A program made the position numbers and the translations under genes. From the NCBI GenBank assembly GCA_947387485.1, contig CANDNT010000002.1:124001-188000 (forward strand): 64,000 nucleotides of DNA, written 5' to 3'. Origin of the DNA: Aquimarina rhabdastrellae (GTDB taxonomy: Bacteria > Bacteroidota > Bacteroidia > Flavobacteriales > Flavobacteriaceae). The notes under the pieces are model-generated. The model did no database searches, had not been told where the DNA came from, and was given only the letters and a program-made list of their open reading frames with translations. Positions 55,698 through 64,000 of this stretch are shown in pieces; the stretch's first letter is position 1, and each line of letters begins with the position of its first letter.

Positions 55698-56255
55698 TTA
55701 CTGGATGGTAACATTAAAATCAACTTCTACATCTGTTTCTCCACCAAAATCAGCTCTTGTGCTTCCTGTTTTTTGTGTTGGTTCATGAATCAAATATACT
55801 CTTAAATTTCTTCCTGTTGATCCAGCTGTCACAGTCCAATCTGTATCAATATTTATACCAATATTGTTACTATCTATAGAATCTTCATTTCCACTAGCTA
55901 TTGTGACACCATTTACTGCACTATTGTCAAAGAAAACATAATGTTCGTCTCTTTCTTCTATCACCTCTTCAGTAATATCTTCTACATCATTAGGATCACT
56001 TTCATTTAAGAATTGTACTTTAACACTATATGTTTTTGATTCTTCTAAAGTAACATTAGGTAAATTATTTGCCCCATTCACTCCTTCTTTCCAAGTCACA
56101 GTTTGCGTATTAGTCGTACCGTCTTCTGTAACTAACAATCGTACTGTAGTTATTACTTCTTCTTCATTAATCACTTGTGGCGCATCATCATCACTAGAAC
56201 ATGAAATGAACATTGTCATTACTGAAATAGCTAAAAATTTACTAATTGTTTTCAT
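55698..56255 (-). CDS. Lipoprotein encoded behind a TonB receptor
   Basis: 185 residues. Signal MKTISKFLAISVMTMFISC, lipid Cys near 19, then SSDDDAPQVINEEEVITTV. The mature domain is acidic, with D/E-rich loops and a DxN-type region (NEDSIDSNNIGINID). Similar flavobacterial lipoproteins follow metal-type TonB receptors and are sometimes annotated as type 1 periplasmic-binding-fold proteins. It probably captures the cargo on the outer membrane. Five bases downstream of the receptor gene. Confidence 0.75.
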   Translation of the reverse strand: MKTISKFLAISVMTMFISCSSDDDAPQVINEEEVITTVRLLVTEDGTTNTQTVTWKEGVNGANNLPNVTLEESKTYSVKVQFLNESDPNDVEDITEEVIEERDEHYVFFDNSAVNGVTIASGNEDSIDSNNIGINIDTDWTVTAGSTGRNLRVYLIHEPTQKTGSTRADFGGETDVEVDFNVTIQ

Positions 56256-56260
56256 TGCTT

Positions 56261-58663
56261 TTAAAGTTTAAGTTTTAAATTAATTGTAAAATTTCGACCT
56301 ACGTTATCAGCATAATAACGTTGTCTATTGAGGTAATCTCTATATTGAGTGTCAAAAAGATTTGTAATACTTAGACCTATAGTAAAGTCTTCTGGGTTCC
56401 AAAGTGATAATTTATACGCTCCATGAAGATCAAATACTGTATATCCATCTGGTGGTGTTGATATATCTACTATTCTATCTACCAATACTCCATTTTCTAA
56501 GAAGCTTTCTGTAAAATTATTATCTGGATATCTAGTTTGTTTTAATGTCGTTGTATTTACTAATCTTACATTCCATTTATCTTCTTCATAACTAAATGTT
56601 GTACTAAAGTTAGGAGAAGGCATATGAATTAAAGGACGCTCTCTTTCTTCATCTTGACCATATATATAAGAAAAACCTGTTTCTATATTCCATTTATTTG
56701 TAATTGGCACATGGTAATCTATATCTACCCCATATAAAGTTGCATTTGTTTGTTTGTATTCCCAAACAGGAAATGCACCTCTTGTTGTTTCTTCAAAACC
56801 TATTGGTTCTAATACTATAAAATCTTTAATCCAACTTGCATGCGGAGCAATTGTCATCTTTGCATTATTAAATATGAAATTATTGTGTTGATAACTAGCT
56901 CCCCACTTTAAAGCTTTTTCTTGTTCAATTCTTAAATCTCCTAGCTCTATTATTGCTGCGCTGTGATGTAATCCATCACTAAATAATTCGGCCGGGTTAG
57001 GTGCTCTATTTGCATAAGAAATATTAGAGGTTAACCACTGTTTATTTCCTATTTCATAATTAATACCTAATGCTCCAGAAATTGCATGATAGTCAAACTT
57101 TGGATTCGTCAACCATTGATTTCCTTCTTCTCCTATGATTAAATCTGGGAAATCAGTATTGTATCCTCTCTCATCCCAAAAATCTTTTTCATAAAATTTA
57201 TCTGCATCTATCAAGGTGTAATCATATCGTATTCCAGCATCCGCTCTTAATTTGTCATTAATCTCAAAATCGAAAGTTGCAAAAGCTCCTAATTCGTTTT
57301 TAAGATAATCTGGAATTAATCGTCTTACTCCTGTATCTGGATTAGGTACATTTTCTTGTGTACTCGCTTGAATTCCTATTGTTTTTTTAAAAGTATCTTT
57401 AGCATCAAAAACAAAAGAACCTTCAAGTGTATGTGTAAATAATTCTAAATCTAGACTTGCTTTATTTCTATCATCTCCTCTTCTTATATCAAATTCTTTT
57501 CGATTGTTATATTGAAATGCATATTGCAATACAAGTTTACCTGCATTTTTAAAACGTTGATAATATTTAAGTTTAGCTAGGTGATGTTGTGTTTCCTGCC
57601 TAGGTGCATTTATATCATATGCAAACGAATTAATAATTAATGGTTCATCACTTTCTATTGCTCTAAAAAGATCTGATCTATTACCTATATGAGAAGCTCT
57701 TAAAATACCTTGTTTTGCATTATATAGACTATAGTATCCTTCTATTCCATATTCAAAAGTGTTATAGCCTGTTGCTATAGAAAAACTTTGTTCTCGTATA
57801 CCAGTATTACTCAAAACATATTCTGGCGCTTCACTATCTCCATAATGTTTAAGTGTTCCTTGTATTTTAGTACTCCAATTATTTTTAAATCCAATATTTA
57901 AAACACCATTAGTACTACCGCCTCTACCATTACTACTTGCAGATACTTGAACTTTTCCAAAAATTGTATCACGTAACGTAGTTAGTTTATTCTCTCCTAT
58001 TACAATACCTCCTATCGCATCTCCTCCATATTGTAATGCTCCTGCTCCTTTGATTACTCTTAACTCATCAAAAGCGTTAAGATCTATATTAGGTGCATGT
58101 TCTTCTCCCCACTCTTGATCTTCTTGACGTACACCATTATTCATAATTACAATTCTACTGCTGTGTAATCCTTGAATAACTGGTTTTACAATTGTATTTC
58201 CTGTATTAAGGCTACTTACTCCTGAAATTTCTTTTAAAGCATCTCCAAGAGATAAATTACTATATTCTTCTAATTGTTCTTTATTTAATTTTCCTTCTGT
58301 TTGACTATTAGTTAGTGTTTTTTTTGAACTATCTATTATATCAACTTCTTCTAAGTCTGTATAATGATGTTCTAAATAGAAATCGTATTTTGATTTCTCA
58401 CCCATATCTACTGTTACAACTTGTGTATTACATTCTTTATGTGCCACCGTAAAGGCATAAGCTACATTACACAAATTTTCTATTCGATATTCTCCTTTTT
58501 CGTTTGTGATTATTTTTTGATTATTAAACGAAATCTCTGCCCCTTTTAGAGGCACACCATCATGAAAGTCTATTACTCTACCTGTTAATACAAGATTACA
58601 ATCTTGTGAAAACATTGATATACCTGCTAAAAGAAACATTACAACATATAAATGCTTCTTCAT
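56261..58663 (-). CDS. TonB-dependent outer membrane receptor (probable metal/zinc type)
   Basis: 800 residues. Signal peptide (MKKHLYVVMFLLAGISMFSQ); carboxypeptidase-like domain about 22-108 (LTGRVIDFHDGVPLKGAEISF); plug about 115-230 with QGLHSSRIVIMNNGVRQEDQEWGEEHAPNID, cut here as VIMNNGVRQEDQEWG; then a beta-barrel ending in an aromatic (FTINLKLKL). GLHHSAAIIELGD and the acidic/His loops recall ZnuD-like zinc receptors. It lies in one unit with the small CHICQ protein upstream and the lipoprotein downstream. Confidence 0.87.
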   Translation of the reverse strand: MKKHLYVVMFLLAGISMFSQDCNLVLTGRVIDFHDGVPLKGAEISFNNQKIITNEKGEYRIENLCNVAYAFTVAHKECNTQVVTVDMGEKSKYDFYLEHHYTDLEEVDIIDSSKKTLTNSQTEGKLNKEQLEEYSNLSLGDALKEISGVSSLNTGNTIVKPVIQGLHSSRIVIMNNGVRQEDQEWGEEHAPNIDLNAFDELRVIKGAGALQYGGDAIGGIVIGENKLTTLRDTIFGKVQVSASSNGRGGSTNGVLNIGFKNNWSTKIQGTLKHYGDSEAPEYVLSNTGIREQSFSIATGYNTFEYGIEGYYSLYNAKQGILRASHIGNRSDLFRAIESDEPLIINSFAYDINAPRQETQHHLAKLKYYQRFKNAGKLVLQYAFQYNNRKEFDIRRGDDRNKASLDLELFTHTLEGSFVFDAKDTFKKTIGIQASTQENVPNPDTGVRRLIPDYLKNELGAFATFDFEINDKLRADAGIRYDYTLIDADKFYEKDFWDERGYNTDFPDLIIGEEGNQWLTNPKFDYHAISGALGINYEIGNKQWLTSNISYANRAPNPAELFSDGLHHSAAIIELGDLRIEQEKALKWGASYQHNNFIFNNAKMTIAPHASWIKDFIVLEPIGFEETTRGAFPVWEYKQTNATLYGVDIDYHVPITNKWNIETGFSYIYGQDEERERPLIHMPSPNFSTTFSYEEDKWNVRLVNTTTLKQTRYPDNNFTESFLENGVLVDRIVDISTPPDGYTVFDLHGAYKLSLWNPEDFTIGLSITNLFDTQYRDYLNRQRYYADNVGRNFTINLKLKL

Positions 58664-58694
58664 TGCTCTGAAAAAAATTAAATAATAAGGTCAT

Positions 58695-58720
58695 AATAGT
58701 ATATAGGATTATATACTATT
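58695..58720. promoter_or_regulatory. Inverted repeat in the TonB-receptor promoter region
   Basis: AATAGTATAT and ATATACTATT are a perfect 10-bp inverted repeat with 6 bases between, 32 bases before the receptor start. Spacing and symmetry suit a Fur/Zur-like operator, but the sequence is AT-only apart from the centre, so this is an inference. Confidence 0.45.
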
Positions 58721-58760
58721 GTATTAAAGATTAATCTTTTATATAAAAGATAAAATATAA

Positions 58761-59048
58761 TTAAGCTCTAGGTGGAGCTTTATTGTTATGTGTAAGTAGT
58801 GTAATTGCCGTTACCTTCTCTATATCTTTTGATAAGATAGTAGTATCTATTGGTAACAAGATTGGTTCTGGGATATCTAAAACAATAGAAGGTATAAAAC
58901 CATCATTAACATCCTCACTCGAAACCATCTGACATATATGACAATCAACATCTGTTGCATCATGCTCAAAAGCATGCAGATCTGCAAACTGAAGCATACT
59001 AAATATGATCAGTAAAAAAGATGCTATGATATGTCTCTTGTTTTTCAC
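58761..59048 (-). CDS. Small secreted Cys/His protein upstream of the TonB receptor
   Basis: 95 residues, signal peptide KRHIIASFLLIIFSMLQFADLHA. After the likely cleavage comes FEHDATDVDCHICQMV: His and CxxC residues capable of metal binding. The rest is hydrophobic-acidic and unassigned. The transcript continues into the receptor gene (98-base gap with the inverted repeat), so it may be a metal chaperone or sensor. Small DUF2946-type exported proteins are a comparable group. Confidence 0.65.
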   Translation of the reverse strand: MKNKRHIIASFLLIIFSMLQFADLHAFEHDATDVDCHICQMVSSEDVNDGFIPSIVLDIPEPILLPIDTTILSKDIEKVTAITLLTHNNKAPPRA

Positions 59049-59089
59049 GATTGCAATGTAAAAAATATAATGTTAAATATTCAATTAAA

Positions 59090-59121
59090 TTTGAAAATTT
59101 TAACATTAGCACATATATTTG
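59090..59121 (+). promoter_or_regulatory. Promoter of the grasp-with-spasm cluster
   Basis: TTTG at 59090-59093 and TATATTTG at 59114-59121 with a 20-base spacer fit the Bacteroidota consensus. The precursor ATG at 59151 follows 30 bases later. Confidence 0.75.
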
Positions 59122-59150
59122 ACATGTATAATTTATAACATTCATTAATT

Positions 59151-59333
59151 ATGAAAACATTATCTGAATTTAAAGCTAATAAATTAGATTTAAAAACTTG
59201 TGAAAAGATTAAAGGTGGTTGGCATAGCTATATCTTAGAATATGCTAAACCTGGAGGAACAAGTACACCAGGAAATTGGGTTGTTGCTTCTTATTATGAT
59301 GAAAAGGGAGATCCTGAGATTATAAAATTTTAA
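59151..59333 (+). CDS. gwsA: Grasp-with-spasm precursor peptide
   Basis: 60 residues. Leader about 1-23 (MKTLSEFKANKLDLKTCEKIKGG, given as KTCEKIKGG) ends in a double glycine. The core WHSYILEYAKP, then GGTSTPGNW and VVASYYDEKGDPEIIKF, holds five Ser/Thr and five Asp/Glu plus lysines, the residues that ATP-grasp ligases join as omega-ester or amide rings. It is immediately followed by its ATP-grasp gene (61 bases), which supports the assignment. Confidence 0.82.
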   Translation: MKTLSEFKANKLDLKTCEKIKGGWHSYILEYAKPGGTSTPGNWVVASYYDEKGDPEIIKF

Positions 59334-59394
59334 TTTACCTTAAATCATTAACAAAACTTAACAGTCTAATTTAAAAATTAGACTGTTTTTATTT

Positions 59395-60294
59395 ATGATA
59401 TTAATTTTAAGTCAAAGTGAATTTGAAATTTCTACAGAACAAGTAATTGATTGGCTACTCCATTTTAATATTAGTTATGTTAAAATTAATAGCGATCAAA
59501 GACTTGATATATTAAAAGATTTTGATGACTATAAAAGTGTTTGGTATAGGAGATGGGATAATTCTAAAAATTTTAAAATAGAATTAAACTCTATAAAAAG
59601 TACATCTATATTAAAAAACAATTTATTATATAATCAAAAAGCTAAATCTGATTTTTTTTTTCATAAACTAAGAAGTTCTTATTGGTTATCTCATCCAAAG
59701 AATGTATATATTAATAAATTAATAGTATTAGATATAGCTGAAACGATAGGATTTAATATTCCTAATTATACATTAGTAAACAATAAAAAAAGGCTAGTAG
59801 AATTCAAAAAAAATAATCAACGTATAATTACCAAAAGTATAGCTAATACAGAAATGCTAATAGATACTGAATATTCTGTATTGTTCTATACAATTGAAAT
59901 TACAAATCATCATCTTAATAAAATTCCTTCAACATTTCCTGAATCTTTTATTCAGAAATTTATTGAAAAAGAATATGAAATAAGAGCTTTTGTATTAAAT
60001 AGTAATATATATTCAATGGCAATTATTACTTCAGGAAATGAAATTGATTATAGAAAGAGAGATCCTAATGATTTAAGAAAAGTGCCTTATCAATTACCTT
60101 ACGAAGTAGAAGAAAAAATTAAAGTTTTAATGAACAAATTAAATTTAAATACAGCTTCTTTAGATTTTATTTATGGTAAAGATGATCAATTATATTTTTT
60201 AGAAATTAACCCTATTGGACAATTTGGAATGATTTCTGAGTCTTGTAATTATTATTTAGAACGAAAAATTGCTTTAGATTTAATGAATCCATAA
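59395..60294 (+). CDS. gwsG: Grasp-with-spasm ATP-grasp peptide maturase
   Basis: 299 residues, microviridin-ligase type ATP-grasp. Visible signatures: VWYRRW (49-54), ATP lysine in RIITKSIA (K147), FIEKEYEIRAFVL (189-201), DYRKRDPNDLRKVPY (218-232), ASLDFIYGKDDQLYFLEINPIGQF (metal residues in LDFIY and EINPIGQF). Such enzymes phosphorylate Asp/Glu side chains of the core and close esters with Ser/Thr or amides with Lys. Very low GC (coding A/T-rich even by local standards), hinting at transfer. Confidence 0.87.
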   Translation: MILILSQSEFEISTEQVIDWLLHFNISYVKINSDQRLDILKDFDDYKSVWYRRWDNSKNFKIELNSIKSTSILKNNLLYNQKAKSDFFFHKLRSSYWLSHPKNVYINKLIVLDIAETIGFNIPNYTLVNNKKRLVEFKKNNQRIITKSIANTEMLIDTEYSVLFYTIEITNHHLNKIPSTFPESFIQKFIEKEYEIRAFVLNSNIYSMAIITSGNEIDYRKRDPNDLRKVPYQLPYEVEEKIKVLMNKLNLNTASLDFIYGKDDQLYFLEINPIGQFGMISESCNYYLERKIALDLMNP

Positions 60295-60300
60295 TTAACT

Positions 60301-60501
60301 ATGAAAAAAATAATCAAATCTGGTTTAAACGAACTTCCTCTCGTATATCAATTAGCTGAAATCAATCATAATACAAAAGAAGATAGCATAGATAAAAACT
60401 TAAATAATATAAGATCTAATAGATTTATCTCTATAAAAAAGTATAATTCAAAAAAGACTTATGCATTTACATCACCTAAGCCGGTTTCTAAAATATTTTA
60501 A
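60301..60501 (+). CDS. Small unknown protein inside the grasp-with-spasm cluster
   Basis: 66 residues, basic, no signal or GG motif: MKKIIKSGLNELPLVYQLAE opens, KKTYAFTSPKPVSKIF closes. It starts 6 bases after gwsG and ends 3 bases before gwsS, so it is clearly a gene of the operon rather than a shadow. It might be a second precursor, a leader-binding adaptor or an immunity factor. I do not recognise a family. Confidence 0.65.
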   Translation: MKKIIKSGLNELPLVYQLAEINHNTKEDSIDKNLNNIRSNRFISIKKYNSKKTYAFTSPKPVSKIF

Positions 60502-60504
60502 TTT

Positions 60505-61554
60505 ATGAAAAAACACTTCATACTTTTTTCAAATTGTATTTTAACAAAAGGTGCTAATAGAAGTACTATTACCGATTTACAGAAACAACAGATTCATTTT
60601 CTACCTAACGAATTGCATGACACTCTAGTTCAATTAAGAACTACACCTTTAAATACGTTAATATCAGAGTTTGATAAAAATAGTCAACAAATCTTAATGG
60701 ATTATATTAATTATTTCATTGATGAAGGTATCGGCTTTTATTGTAAATCACCTAGTGTTTTCCCTTTATTAAATTTAGATTTTCAATCTCCTGAAATTAT
60801 TAACAATGCAATAATTGATCTGGATAAAAATTCTGATTATGATATTAAAAATGTAATTGATCAACTTATCGATTTAAGATGTGTTTTTCTTGAAATACGA
60901 TCATATTCATACCTTAATGTTGATATAATAAAAGACATTATACATCATTCGTCAAAAGGATATTTTAGGAATATCGATTTTATTCTAAACTATCCTAAAA
61001 ATGAAAATGATATTGTTATTCTAAAAAAAATAATATTAGAGAATCCTCTAATAGGAAAAATTAAATTTCATTCTGCTCCATTTAATTCAAATGATGATTT
61101 TTTCAATTTTTCTACAAAAACAATTATAAACAACAATTATTGCGGGGTCATTAATCAAAAATATTTTTGTATTGATACAAAAGTATTTTCTGAATCTCAA
61201 AAACATAATACATGTTTAAATAAAAAAATCTCAGTTGATGTCAATGGCTATATAAAAAACTGTCCTTCTATGAAAGATAGTTATGGTAATATCCGCCAAT
61301 CTTCTATGTACGATATATTAACTAATAGTACCATAAAAAAAAATTGGCGCATAAATAAAAACAAAATTGATGTTTGTAAAGATTGTGAATTTAGAAATAT
61401 TTGTACTGATTGTAGAGCTTTCATAGAAAATCCTACTGATATTTTTTCGAAGCCTTTAAAATGTGGGTACAACCCTTATACTAATCAATGGGAAGAATGG
61501 AGTAAAAACCCAATTAAACAAAATGCTATTAAATACTATAAATTAAATATTTAG
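60505..61554 (+). CDS. gwsS: Grasp-with-spasm SPASM-domain maturase
   Basis: 349 residues. C-terminal SPASM cysteines: C213, C222, C237, C253, then C291-x2-C294-x5-C300-x2-C303 and C320, with the CPSMKDSYGNIRQSS region typical of the family. The radical SAM CxxxCxxC motif is absent; the N-terminus instead reads FSNCILTKGANRST. So it is an auxiliary-cluster protein that probably does not cleave SAM by the usual route, as reported for grasp-with-spasm systems. Its stop overlaps the convergent hydrolase by 4 bases. Confidence 0.85.
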   Translation: MKKHFILFSNCILTKGANRSTITDLQKQQIHFLPNELHDTLVQLRTTPLNTLISEFDKNSQQILMDYINYFIDEGIGFYCKSPSVFPLLNLDFQSPEIINNAIIDLDKNSDYDIKNVIDQLIDLRCVFLEIRSYSYLNVDIIKDIIHHSSKGYFRNIDFILNYPKNENDIVILKKIILENPLIGKIKFHSAPFNSNDDFFNFSTKTIINNNYCGVINQKYFCIDTKVFSESQKHNTCLNKKISVDVNGYIKNCPSMKDSYGNIRQSSMYDILTNSTIKKNWRINKNKIDVCKDCEFRNICTDCRAFIENPTDIFSKPLKCGYNPYTNQWEEWSKNPIKQNAIKYYKLNI

Positions 61555-62414
61555 CTTTCTTTATTCATATTTATAATGCTAAATTTTATAGTTTTAAAAA
61601 TAACTTCTTCTAATTCCTGCGGTAATTCTACTTTATTCCATGGATGTTTTGCTCCAAAAACGTGATCTCCATTAGAAATAAATTCTAATTTACTCTTAGG
61701 ATTCCATTTATGTAATCTTTTTGCTTCTTCTAACTGTACTACTGTATCCTCTACTCCATGAATAATTAAATGTGGTTTTAATAATTGTTGTATTGCTCTA
61801 GCAATTGTTAATCGTTCTTTATTTTCAATAAAATTTGTATAAAACTGAAAATAATGTGGCATATCTTGTAATGTTCTTCCGTTCTTGATATACATCACAC
61901 CTTCTTTTTTCCATTGTTGAAAAGCTTCTCCTATAGGAAATCTCGATGCATAATCTGATACTCCTGCCCAACTTATCACTTGTGTTACTTTATGTTCTTC
62001 TGCAGCTTTTAAACTTACAATCCCTCCTCCTCTAGAATGTCCTATTAAAATAATTTCATTATGGTTTAGTTCTTCATGAAATTCTTCATTAGAAATACTC
62101 CAATCAATAATTGATTGAAGGTCATCTAATTCTTTTATATAATTATTATTACCAAATGCCTCTAGGTCTGGAAAGTCTATAGGTTGCTCAAGCGTTCCTC
62201 CATTGTGTGAAAAATTAAACTTTATAAAGAAAAAATCTGAAGCTGCAAAATGCTTAGCCACTATATCCCATGCACCCCAATCTTTAAAACCTTTATATCC
62301 ATGACAAAAAATTACTACTGGCTTATTTTTTTTGTTCTCTTTATAAAAAACATCTGTCACTATAGGTTTTTCATATTTTCCTGTAACTGCTATATTCTTC
62401 TTTATAGTTATCAT
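61551..62414 (-). CDS. Alpha/beta hydrolase (dienelactone/prolyl-oligopeptidase-like)
   Basis: 287 residues, cytosolic. HGYKGFKDWGAWD near 33-46 contains the oxyanion region, the nucleophile is IGHSRGGGIV (Ser in GHSRG), acid in HGVEDTVVQL and histidine in NGDHVFGA. Family suggests an esterase or acyl hydrolase; the substrate is unknown. The ATG overlaps the stop of the nuclease gene (4 bases), so it belongs with the downstream repair gene rather than with the gws cluster. Confidence 0.87.
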   Translation of the reverse strand: MITIKKNIAVTGKYEKPIVTDVFYKENKKNKPVVIFCHGYKGFKDWGAWDIVAKHFAASDFFFIKFNFSHNGGTLEQPIDFPDLEAFGNNNYIKELDDLQSIIDWSISNEEFHEELNHNEIILIGHSRGGGIVSLKAAEEHKVTQVISWAGVSDYASRFPIGEAFQQWKKEGVMYIKNGRTLQDMPHYFQFYTNFIENKERLTIARAIQQLLKPHLIIHGVEDTVVQLEEAKRLHKWNPKSKLEFISNGDHVFGAKHPWNKVELPQELEEVIFKTIKFSIINMNKES

Positions 62415-64000
62415 ACTTCTTTTTCTATAAAAGGTTGATTATGATCGTAGATTTCAATAATTAATGCTTTGAGTACTTTTAAATATTCTTCTAATACTTC
62501 AGTCGTAATAGCATTATCTTTTTTACGAGCCATTTTTGAAGCTTTTGTACCAAACTTTAAAAAACCTCCTTTGAGATTCTTAAACGAAATGATTCCTGCT
62601 TCTGCTGGCATTTCAAACGCTTTTTCTTTGTATTGCATATACGAGTATGCTAACACTTGAATAATCTTACTGTATTTATAATCTGTAGTAATGACATCCC
62701 AATCGACAACTTCTACATCTCCTTGCATCACCTTACCAGTTTTATAATCAATAATTCTCAACTGTCCATCTAATTCATCTATTCTATCAACTTTTCCTTT
62801 GATATATACAGGAAATGGCAATTCTGGAATATCAATTTGAGCTTTTAAATCACTTTCTATCGCGACAATTCTCAATGTTTTTCCCTGTTTTAAACTATCT
62901 TCTTCTAATTTTAAAAAATTATATACATATCGTTTTGATACTTCATATATCAACAGGTTTTTTCCTTGCTTTATGTCTAAAGAAGAATATTCTTCTTTGA
63001 ATTGTTGTGTTACTTCCTTATCAATTTGCTTATACATTTTCTTTATATCAACCAATTCTAGATTTTTGCCTACAAATGGTTTATAAAAGTTTTCTAATGT
63101 ATTATGTATCACGGTTCCCATTGTGTTTGCTGCAATAGTTTCTTCTACAACTTCACTTTCTTTAATTCCTAAAATATATCTATAATAAAATTCAATAGGA
63201 TTTCTAATATAGCTGGTAATTGCCGAAGGCGATAAACCATAACTCATCAAACTTCGAAGTTTTTCTAATACCTGATCGTTTTTTTGAATGGTAATTGACG
63301 TTTTTTGTATTCTAGGTACAGGTGTTGCTACCACCTTATGGCTTATCTCATGTTGAGCTTGCTTATTAATTTCTAATTGTAATAAAAATCGACTCTTTTC
63401 TCCTGCACTTACTCCTTCTGCTTCTGTATTATATAATAAGTATACTTGTTTAGCTCTTTGTAATAAATGGTAAAAATGATACGTATAAATAGCATCCTTT
63501 TCTTTATAGGTAGGCAACTTATATGTTCTTTTCAAATCATACGGAATAAATGAATTTGCGCTTTTTCCTGCTGGCAATATTCCTTCATTTACCGAGGTTA
63601 TAATTACAGTTTCAAAATCTAAACATCTTGATTCTAACATTCCCATTAATTGTAATCCTCTTAATGGTTCTCCTTTAAAATCTAACGTATCTACCGTTAT
63701 TATTTCTTGATACAATCGATATAAAGAACTTAAGGATTCAATATATTTAAACTTAGTATTAAGTCTCTCTAAATTATTAAAAACTGTATGAAATCTAAAG
63801 GCATATTCTAATTCTAAAACATGTTTTTCTTTATCTAAACATTCTTTTAAAACATAAACAATTTTATGACATCGCTCTAAAGCTATAGTTGCATTACTCC
63901 ATGATTCAAACAAAAGTTTTAATCGATTTAACTCTTGCTTATTTTTTGTAAAACTGAAAAGATGAGCTGCTGATATGTAAATTAAATTATCCTTGGTTAT
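62411..64000 (-). CDS. PD-(D/E)XK nuclease superfamily protein, AddB-like (start beyond window)
   Basis: 530 codons are visible; the frame has no stop between 63913 and the window end, so the gene continues beyond 64000 and the TTG at 63911-63913 is not the start. The C-terminal nuclease has LSPSAITSYIRNPIEFYYRYIL, GTVIHNTLENF, VDRIDELDGQLRIIDYKTGK and a QVLAYSYMQ motif, matching the RecB-like nuclease of AddB/Cas4 type. Upstream is a helicase-like remnant (LMGMLESRCLDFETVIITSVNEGILP). A double-strand break repair role is likely. Confidence 0.85.
   Translation of the reverse strand: MTKDNLIYISAAHLFSFTKNKQELNRLKLLFESWSNATIALERCHKIVYVLKECLDKEKHVLELEYAFRFHTVFNNLERLNTKFKYIESLSSLYRLYQEIITVDTLDFKGEPLRGLQLMGMLESRCLDFETVIITSVNEGILPAGKSANSFIPYDLKRTYKLPTYKEKDAIYTYHFYHLLQRAKQVYLLYNTEAEGVSAGEKSRFLLQLEINKQAQHEISHKVVATPVPRIQKTSITIQKNDQVLEKLRSLMSYGLSPSAITSYIRNPIEFYYRYILGIKESEVVEETIAANTMGTVIHNTLENFYKPFVGKNLELVDIKKMYKQIDKEVTQQFKEEYSSLDIKQGKNLLIYEVSKRYVYNFLKLEEDSLKQGKTLRIVAIESDLKAQIDIPELPFPVYIKGKVDRIDELDGQLRIIDYKTGKVMQGDVEVVDWDVITTDYKYSKIIQVLAYSYMQYKEKAFEMPAEAGIISFKNLKGGFLKFGTKASKMARKKDNAITTEVLEEYLKVLKALIIEIYDHNQPFIEKEV

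Noticed and set aside
63911-63913. TTG as start codon of the nuclease gene
   Set aside because: The frame stays open for 29 more codons to the window edge, so the true start is outside the window.

Overview
This is a low-GC (roughly one third GC), gene-dense chromosomal segment from a member of the Bacteroidota, most likely the family Flavobacteriaceae. The supporting signs are start sites with little Shine-Dalgarno sequence, upstream TAnnTTTG -7 motifs (sometimes with a TTTG about 20 bases earlier), a type IX secretion sorting tail, a TonB receptor with an N-terminal carboxypeptidase-like domain, double-glycine leader peptides, and typical flavobacterial neighbourhoods. I cannot name the genus from sequence alone.

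Layout. 1-2.8 kb: start of uvrC, then rimK, an AstE/AspA-like zinc hydrolase and a 5-formyl-THF cyclo-ligase. 2.9-3.1 kb: an orphan double-glycine (GG) leader peptide. 3.3-14.8 kb: housekeeping genes lepA, dusB, an FtsX-type permease, rbfA, methylmalonyl-CoA epimerase, a CAT-anticodon tRNA, ribE, pdxA, DUF177, rpmF, fabH, accB and accC. A decayed GG-type peptide lies between the tRNA and ribE. 15-31 kb: an FAD oxidoreductase, mtgA, an odd intradiol-dioxygenase-like protein, recJ, a two-component pair, an M50-like protease, rsmI, tdk, alr, mscL and asd. 31-38 kb: a candidate structured RNA, a prolyl oligopeptidase, an ABC ATPase, a WYL-regulator/PhyH-dioxygenase fusion, then a 1.3-kb gene-poor stretch with folded RNA candidates, a terminator/antiterminator-like arrangement and tRNA-Ser(GCT), ending in a second GG-leader peptide.

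38.8-46.9 kb is the most unusual part. A tRNA-Tyr(GTA) is followed by three degenerate tRNA-like pieces, a 281-base multi-branched element closed by a perfect 15-bp inverted repeat, and a GC-rich folded element. These lead directly into an RNA-repair type cluster: slipin, a small membrane protein, the RNA ligase RtcB, an ER-type signal-peptidase-like fold, a frameshifted membrane protein, two RlaP-type nucleotidyltransferases, an unknown protein and a DUF434/PIN-like protein. I infer one functional island in which RtcB and the RlaP enzymes act on cleaved RNA, with the tRNA-like RNAs as substrates, sensors or decoys.

47-64 kb: a lipoprotein, a T9SS cargo protein, lpxH, queD, enoyl-CoA hydratase, a MATE pump, a GNAT enzyme, a universal stress protein, a haem-motif lipoprotein and a probable metal-uptake TonB receptor operon. 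These are followed by a complete grasp-with-spasm peptide-modification cluster (precursor, ATP-grasp, an extra small protein, SPASM protein) with its own promoter. The window ends with an alpha/beta hydrolase and a PD-(D/E)XK nuclease cut by the window edge.
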